A stretch of DNA of 64,000 bases from Rotaria sordida (Eukaryota; Rotifera; Eurotatoria; Philodinida; Philodinidae). A program made the position numbers and the translations under genes. How positions within the stretch are numbered: position 1 is the first letter of the stretch; every line of letters starts with the position of its first letter. The stretch is taken from assembly GCA_905250125.1 (NCBI GenBank), contig CAJNOL010000152.1, positions 70,200-134,199 on the forward strand. The letters run 5' to 3'. Below are positions 58,256 to 64,000 of this stretch, one piece after another. The notes under the pieces were generated by a model. It saw only the letters and a list, made by a program, of their open reading frames with translations. It was not told the DNA's origin and made no database searches.

Positions 58256-59113
58256 TTATGCATCGGATGCTTGGGGAAGTAATTGATCATGATTGATTGT
58301 CGTAAATGTTATAGAATTCATTAGTGCATCACTCGATAATGAATTTCGTTGAATATTATCGGACAATGAATTAACATATGGATTTCGTTTAGAAGTTGAA
58401 TAAGTCGATGTATCACAAGTAAGTATGATTGGTTCACAAAGTGACAATGTATTACGTTTAAAATTTGATTGTTGAATTTTGAAATCATTATTTGTATGTT
58501 TATTTTTTATGAATTTTCGTAAATTCTTCCAAATTTTCTCTTGAGTGCTTTCTTCTTCAGAATGAAATTCTGAATAATTGAAACGATTTTCTATGAATTT
58601 TTTTGCTATGAATTTTTTATCTGTTGTTATATTTATTAAAGAATTCCAATCGATTTTATTTGTACCTGTATAATTAATTCGAATTTTTTCATTAATATTT
58701 TTAATAGAATTATTTAATTGTTCTAATTGATTTCGTATTTCAATAATATCATTATCTAAATAATTTCCTTCTTGTTGACGTTGTTGCATATCAAAATTAA
58801 GTTGATCAAATCGTTGACGAATATCAGATATATTCTTTGTCATTATATCATTAACTGTTGTTCGAGCTTTTTCAGCAATTTGTTGTATACGATTGATAAC
58901 TTCTTGTTCCCATTGATCGATTTCATGCAAACAAGAAAGTTCTTTTTTGTTTTGCCAATTTGATTCAACAATATAAAATGATTCTTTTAATTCATTTTGA
59001 ACTCCAAATAATAATTCGAATTGTATTATAAGTTCTTTATGATGTGCATTCATACATGGGAGACAAAATAATTGTTGACATCCTTCACAACGTGTATTAC
59101 TTTTTCGTTCGTT
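58256..59113 (-). CDS. Tandem paralogue of the B-box/coiled-coil gene, start uncertain
   Basis: The open frame from ATG at 59053 has 265 residues. The same frame continues upstream to about 59113 as CNERKSNTRCEGCQQLFCLPC, which is the zinc-finger part of the neighbour with one Cys of the first pair gone and no ATG before it. The coiled coil matches the neighbour (WEQEVINRIQQIAEKARTTV, LNFDMQQRQQEGNYLDNDI, LEQLNNSIKNINEKIRI). The C-terminal zinc ribbon of the neighbour is missing. The frame ends LLPQASDA. Either translation begins at 59053 and gives a coiled-coil-only protein, a short upstream exon exists, or the gene is decaying. Confidence 0.55.
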   Translation of the reverse strand, partial: NERKSNTRCEGCQQLFCLPCMNAHHKELIIQFELLFGVQNELKESFYIVESNWQNKKELSCLHEIDQWEQEVINRIQQIAEKARTTVNDIMTKNISDIRQRFDQLNFDMQQRQQEGNYLDNDIIEIRNQLEQLNNSIKNINEKIRINYTGTNKIDWNSLINITTDKKFIAKKFIENRFNYSEFHSEEESTQEKIWKNLRKFIKNKHTNNDFKIQQSNFKRNTLSLCEPIILTCDTSTYSTSKRNPYVNSLSDNIQRNSLSSDALMNSITFTTINHDQLLPQASDA

Positions 59114-61868
59114 ACACCATGGTAGTATTCATATAAGATGAGATGTGTTAAGAACCTTTTTATCTTAATATAAAATACAAAAAACAAAACGACGTCCTAC
59201 AACAATGACTATGAAATGCATTTCATTTTTTCTATGAGTCAATGTAATAAATTATCTGAAACATAAAAAACGAAAAGAAAAATGATAATCATTTAGTGTC
59301 GTCATAGTAATATGCGCAATATGCATATATACTGATGAATGTTTAAGAATATTTTTGATACTGTTTTTTTGCTAGTATCTTAGTTCTAAAAATGAAACAA
59401 TTCAATACATCATTTGCAGTTAATTTTCTACATAGATGTATGATATGTTTCTAAAACATCTGATGCAATTATATGAAAGACTTTATTTGCTAATTCGTAA
59501 AGTAGATTTATCAAAGATAATTGAGAGAACGGATTCCTCAAATGATAATAACTCTCTCTACTTTTTCTCAAGGTCATATAAATATGAAATGAAGTTTTGA
59601 CAAATTCAATAAGAAAGAAACATAAAGAGGGGTTCACGAAAAATTAAACTTATCTCGTTTTACTTTTATTTTTTTCAAGATATTATAGCTTTCATATTTT
59701 TCATCCATCAATCCTTTTTGTCCCTTCAAGGCGTAGAGTGTGGACATGAGTATGCGTAGGTGAGATTGAATAGAAGACACACACACTCACTCACACACTA
59801 ATAAAGTTAAAGGAAGTAAAAAAGGCTCAAATATTTTTCCAGCTTTATAAAGTGTGTCAGTATAAAAAGTAAAATCAAATGAATTTGATTGCTTGTCGGT
59901 CTGTGCAATGATCGGTAAGTCGTACACAGATAGATAGATGGAAGACAGAAGAATCCTACGTTAGCTGCAAAGAGTACTATGTTCTCATTTTTCATATATG
60001 AAAAATATCTGATGGTTCAGCTCAGCATATATATTATATTTATGCTCATTTAGTAATAATGAAATAAACACAAAAACGAAAACGAAGATAGATGTCACTG
60101 CAAAAAGACATATTTTTAGAGATAGTTGTTCATAGAGTTCTCGAATGATATTCAAGAGACAATAAAAGACGTGGTAGTCAAGATATTTCTTTTTCCAGTC
60201 TGAGGGGGCAAAATCTAGGGTTATAGAAAAAGTGACCTACCTGTTGTGAACAATGAAACATCAGGAAGAAATTCTATTTAAGCAAATTCAGCGTGTTGAC
60301 ATTTTCTAATGCGCGTCAAACTGTGGAAATTTTCTGAAAAAAAAATCACAATTTTTTAAAATTCGATATCACTCCGAAACGATCAATTTTATCCGAAAAA
60401 AAGATCAGTAAAACCACTGATTTTTATCATATGGAAAATAAGATAAATGAAACTGAAAGAATGATTTTATACATTGAAGTACTAAAAGAAATGTAAAAAA
60501 AATAGTAAAAGACCTTCGTAGATACTACTAACATTTTTTTAATTTTGCAGTCGAACCTCCACCCTATTTTCATGTGTAGAATACAGACAGCAAACAATTT
60601 TCGAACTTCCAGTCCGATGTAATGATGTCGCCGTTGTTGTCTGTCCAAGGTCGAGTAATACAATATACTGTGAAATAATCATGAAAAAAGCAATGACATA
60701 TAATCGATATACTAGAATCATTCAGTAACGAGAAAATATCTAAGTTCGAGAAACTTTAGTAATTTCATTATATGTACGACATACATCGGTGAAAACCAAC
60801 AATGTCTGATGAATTTATATTGGTTAAATCTTATTATCTTGAAGTAACTATTGATGAAGAGTTATAATATTTATCAATACTAATTTCGTACTCTCTTTCA
60901 TAACTTTATCATAAGTTTGTATTAATTTTGATATTGTAAAATCTATGTAGATTTTTTTCTTCTTGACATGATCAATTTTGTTTTTCTACTCATTTCCAAA
61001 TAACATTCAATTCAATTAATATGATAATCCATGTAGTTCCGTTCATATGAATCTAATTCAATAAGCAATAGAGAAATATTCAATTCATCAATAAATCATA
61101 ACCATATTCTTTTCGGGTATTTCATTGATATGTATTCAAAATTTTGAAGCAATTTGTCAAATACATTAAAATAATCTCATTTTCTCTATTGATCAATTTC
61201 AACTAAGAATCAGAGTTAGAGCCTATCGAGTCCAAGGTATTTTCGGACTCGGACTCGGTCGATCAAAATTTTGGATTCAAATCTAACTGATTAATCTTTC
61301 AACTTAATATAATCATATCAAATCATTTTCTTCATTCATTTTTAAGTCTTTATTCAAAACAAAATCCTCTGTATCTGTTTTTTATTCTCATAGAAGTTAA
61401 CAAAAATAAATTATAACATTCTTCACAATATCTAGTTCAATTCTATTTTATATACATTGCATAACAAAGATTTAATCTAAGTTTTAAACCAAATATTCCA
61501 TGATTATTTTAATATATTCGAAATTTTTTCTTTATATACCATCGATCAAAATAAAATATACAAAACTAAGTACAGTATTATGATCAACAGAAACACTACA
61601 AACAAAAGACAAATTAAAAAAATAAAGAAAAAAAAAACAATAATATGCTTTTATTGTGTTCGTCATTGGGCTCGTTATAAACATAAAATACTTTTACCAA
61701 AAAGAAAAATAAAACTAAATGAATATACAGAATAAAAAGAAAACGAATTACTTTATAGATCAATTCGATCTATATGTAACATTATCACATAAAAAACACA
61801 TTCGAGATAACAACAATATGACTGTTCTTGTATTGTTATTTGTTTTTAGATTAATTCGATCATTATTA
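59114..61868. other. 2.7 kb spacer
   Basis: No recognised gene or repeat family. A short AC-rich run (acacacactcactcacacac) lies near 59780. The right end probably holds the 3' UTR of the OTU gene. Frames at 59428-60721 lack any family feature. Confidence 0.35.
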
Positions 61869-64000
61869 TTAACGTGGAATATTTAGCGTAGCTTTACATA
61901 TTGAACAACAATTATTCGTTCCATTTTTAATATCATTTAATAGATTTAGACTGCGACAATGTTGACAATTTATTCTCAGTGGACCTTTTATTCTAGGCGA
62001 CGATGATAATGGAGTAATAAAATCAGAGTTTTTATATAATGTTTGATAAATATTTATTGGTGAAGATCGTATAGTAACAATATGACGTGGAAGAGAAGGT
62101 TTTTTATTATAATCACAGTCAGAACATAAACCAGTTGATAATAAATCATTAAAATTACGTCTACAAACAATACATGGACGAATTTTATCTGTTTTTTGCT
62201 CGAAATCGATCAAATTTGTTGGTGATGAGGTTTGTTTTACAACATTGACAGGAATTCGAATAAGAGTTTGATATTGTTGTTCTAAAAATATTATACAAAA
62301 TAATTCAAGAATATAATATAATATTAACTATTTGTTTAGTAAAGTGACAAACTATAAAAGCTTTTTCATTGATTCTCTATCATCTATTGCATTTTTAGAA
62401 GCAAACCAAAGATAAAGAGAAAAAGAAGAGTGAATTTAAATATAATCAAATGCAAAAATTTCAAAAGAACACACGCACAATCAATATCTCACTTTTATCT
62501 CCTGAATATTTATAAAATACAACATATCGAACTTCGACTATTCGAGTCTATAAAAAGATGAATTAAATATTATTCTACTCATTATAAATTATTACTTAAA
62601 TTATTATCACAGTTCTATCTAGTTCTTATTAGAAAAATTTATATGTGTGCGTGTGTGCGAAAGCATGATTTTAATAAAAGCTAAAGACGAGCAGTAGCAA
62701 TAGCAGATATTTAATATATGCTACAAAATAAAATATTTAAAAAAAAATCTAGCAAGGAAGTATTCAAATAAATAATAATCATATAATAGGAAAAAAAATC
62801 AATGCTATGACGGACTCTTACATCAATCATCCACACCTCTGGATCGTATACACGCCAGAGCCACTAGAATAACAGAAAATGTTTTTCTAGTCACATTTAA
62901 TGTAAAGATTTGGAAATAATCATTGAAGTTAGAAAAAAAAAATAAACAAAACAAAAGTCAATAAAAATATATAATTAATAGATTTTGTTGAGCCAAACAA
63001 CACACACGCACACAATAAGAACAATAGCCAATAATAATAAAACTTTTTTCCTTTTTGAATATTTACAAAAATAAATGAAAATTTACCTTGTTTCAATTTT
63101 GAATCATTTCCTCGTGGATTATTATTACTATTGCTTATATTTTTACCATTAGATATCAAATCATCACCATTCAATTCCCATTCACTTTTAGGTTGTAATT
63201 GTTTTCCATTAATATAATGATTATCATGAATTACTGGACTACGTTGCATTATTTGTACGTGATTTTGTGGTTTTTGTAATTGTTGTTGCTGTTGTTGTTG
63301 TTGTTGTTGTTCTGAATATTGATTAATAGAACGATTACTATCATTCGATAATACATATGTTGTTCCATTAGCTACAGCTTGATCATATGATGATCGTCGT
63401 TCATAACTAGGAGTAGTTTTATAATCATATAATCTAGTTGATATTGATGAATATGGTGGTGGTGGTGTAGATGAATTATCTCTATTCATTAATGCTCGTT
63501 GAGCAGTATCATATGATGATTGATTAGAAAAAGAATATTCTTGTTCATGTCTTCGTTTTTCTTCTTCTTCTTGTATTTTTTTCTTTTGCATATCAAAAAA
63601 ATCCATTATATATTTACAATAAAGAAGAAAAAAATTATCTTTCTCTGGAAATGTTTTATTACCTAATTCAACACATAGAATATATAATGGTGTACCATTT
63701 GTATCAGGATAATAAGATAATTTTTTAATACGTAAATAATTTTGAAGTAATTTATAATTTTGTTCAAAACTATTATCACTACCTAAAAATCGTATTGGTA
63801 ATAAAGTTTGACTTCGTGCATGTTCAAGTGATTGATAAAGTGGAAGAAAATTATCAGATTTTGATCCTGTATTTAAATCATTTGTTTGTAATGGACAAAA
63901 ATGTGATTGATCATATGCTAATACAATTGGTATAGGAACACAATCTTTTAGTTTTGAAAGTATAGGTAAATAAATACCAAATAAATCATTATATGATATA
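61869..64000 (-). CDS. OTU deubiquitinase of the Cezanne/A20 group, 3' part, runs off the right edge
   Basis: Two exons are visible, from the window edge to 63087 and 62281-61869, joined in frame across an 805-nt intron. The first 110 residues are the end of an OTU domain: FGIYLPIL, DCVPIPIVLAYDQSHFCPL with the catalytic His in SHF, then LLPIRFLGSD and LLQNYLRIKKL. This follows OTUD7 (Cezanne), where GGIYLPL, PLVLAYDQAHFSAL and LLPLHF occur in order. Next come a charged helix (KKKIQEEEEKRRHEQEY), a Gln run and a Ser/Asn-rich linker. Two Cys clusters end the protein (PCIVCRRNF..CSDC and INCQHC..NNCCSIC). A20-group enzymes edit ubiquitin chains in NF-kB signalling. Cezanne ends in an A20-type zinc finger; here the module is different. 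The catalytic Cys lies outside the window. Confidence 0.78.
62282..63086 (-). other. 805-nt intron of the OTU gene
   Basis: It runs from gtaaattt to atttttag on the minus strand. It is AT-rich with a short GT/AC run near 62645 and another near 63005. A frame reads from the upstream exon about 50 codons into it, but splicing restores the Cys-rich C terminus. Confidence 0.6.
63281..63313 (-). repeat. CAA/CAG run encoding polyglutamine
   Basis: Trinucleotide repeat within the OTU gene's linker, giving about ten glutamines in a row. It probably varies in length. Confidence 0.8.

Noticed and set aside
1-64000. tRNA, rRNA, CRISPR arrays, bacterial operons or terminators
   Set aside because: I found no cloverleaf with A- and B-box motifs, no rRNA-like conserved blocks and no regularly spaced repeats; the window is eukaryotic and intron-rich, so bacterial features are not expected. 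Reading by eye could miss a tRNA.

Overview
The window looks like animal nuclear DNA, most probably from a rotifer. It is strongly AT-rich. Almost every gene with homology is split by short GT-AG introns, mostly about 45 to 90 nt. The gene set is metazoan: T-box factor, SORBS-type SH3 adaptor, claudin-like protein, NEK1-like kinase, KCTD10-like BTB protein, ZDHHC6, PTRH2, SPCS1, LIPT1, paraoxonase and an OTU deubiquitinase. A bdelloid rotifer is my best guess (about 0.6). The reasons are a single-exon bacterial-type M23 peptidase, a Penelope-like reverse transcriptase scrap, and G-rich tracts resembling the bdelloid telomere motif TGTGGG. This is inference from sequence alone.

Layout. 1-4.4 kb: three-SH3 SORBS/CAP-like adaptor (+) with a 2.1 kb intron holding an inverted repeat. 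4.7-5.1 kb: possible small secreted Ser/Thr-rich protein (-). 6.6-8.8 kb: unknown proline-rich protein (+) convergent with LIPT1 (-). 12.0-12.6 kb: claudin/PMP22-like tetraspan (+). 14.9-15.4 kb: secreted M23 peptidase (+). 15.4-18.9 kb: repeat-rich spacer with a fold-back element and a TIR element. 18.9-21.2 kb: Tbx1/10-type T-box gene (+). 22.1-25.1 kb: neprilysin (M13) pseudogene ending at its zinc motif beside a short inverted repeat and a retroelement RT fragment. 27.1-29.4 kb: type II membrane protein of unknown function (+), ending 19 bp from the stop of an LRRC14-like gene (-). 31.4-33.8 kb: ZDHHC6 (+), divergent from LRRC14-like. 36.4-38.0 kb: RRM protein (+). 40.1-41.3 kb: PTRH2 (+), with a fresh-looking hAT-type MITE in an intron. 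41.6-43.9 kb: KCTD10/13-like (+). 46.0-46.5 kb: SPCS1 (-), head to head with a 24-exon NEK1-like kinase (+, 46.8-53.2 kb). 53.4-55.0 kb: paraoxonase-like (+). 56.4-57.0 kb: unknown three-TM protein (+). 57.2-59.1 kb: two tandem B-box/coiled-coil genes (-). 61.9-64.0 kb: 3' part of a Cezanne-like OTU deubiquitinase (-) running off the right edge.

The genes do not form one pathway. Most are conserved housekeeping or developmental genes packed tightly in divergent or convergent pairs. Four spacers or introns hold small non-autonomous DNA transposons or fold-back repeats. Points most worth following are the M23 gene, the MITEs with recognisable termini, the end of the M13 pseudogene, and the similar C-terminal zinc modules of the OTU gene and its B-box neighbour.

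Intron-exon models were made by eye. For eleven multi-exon genes the joined exons keep one open frame, and complete models sum to a multiple of three. No database search was possible.
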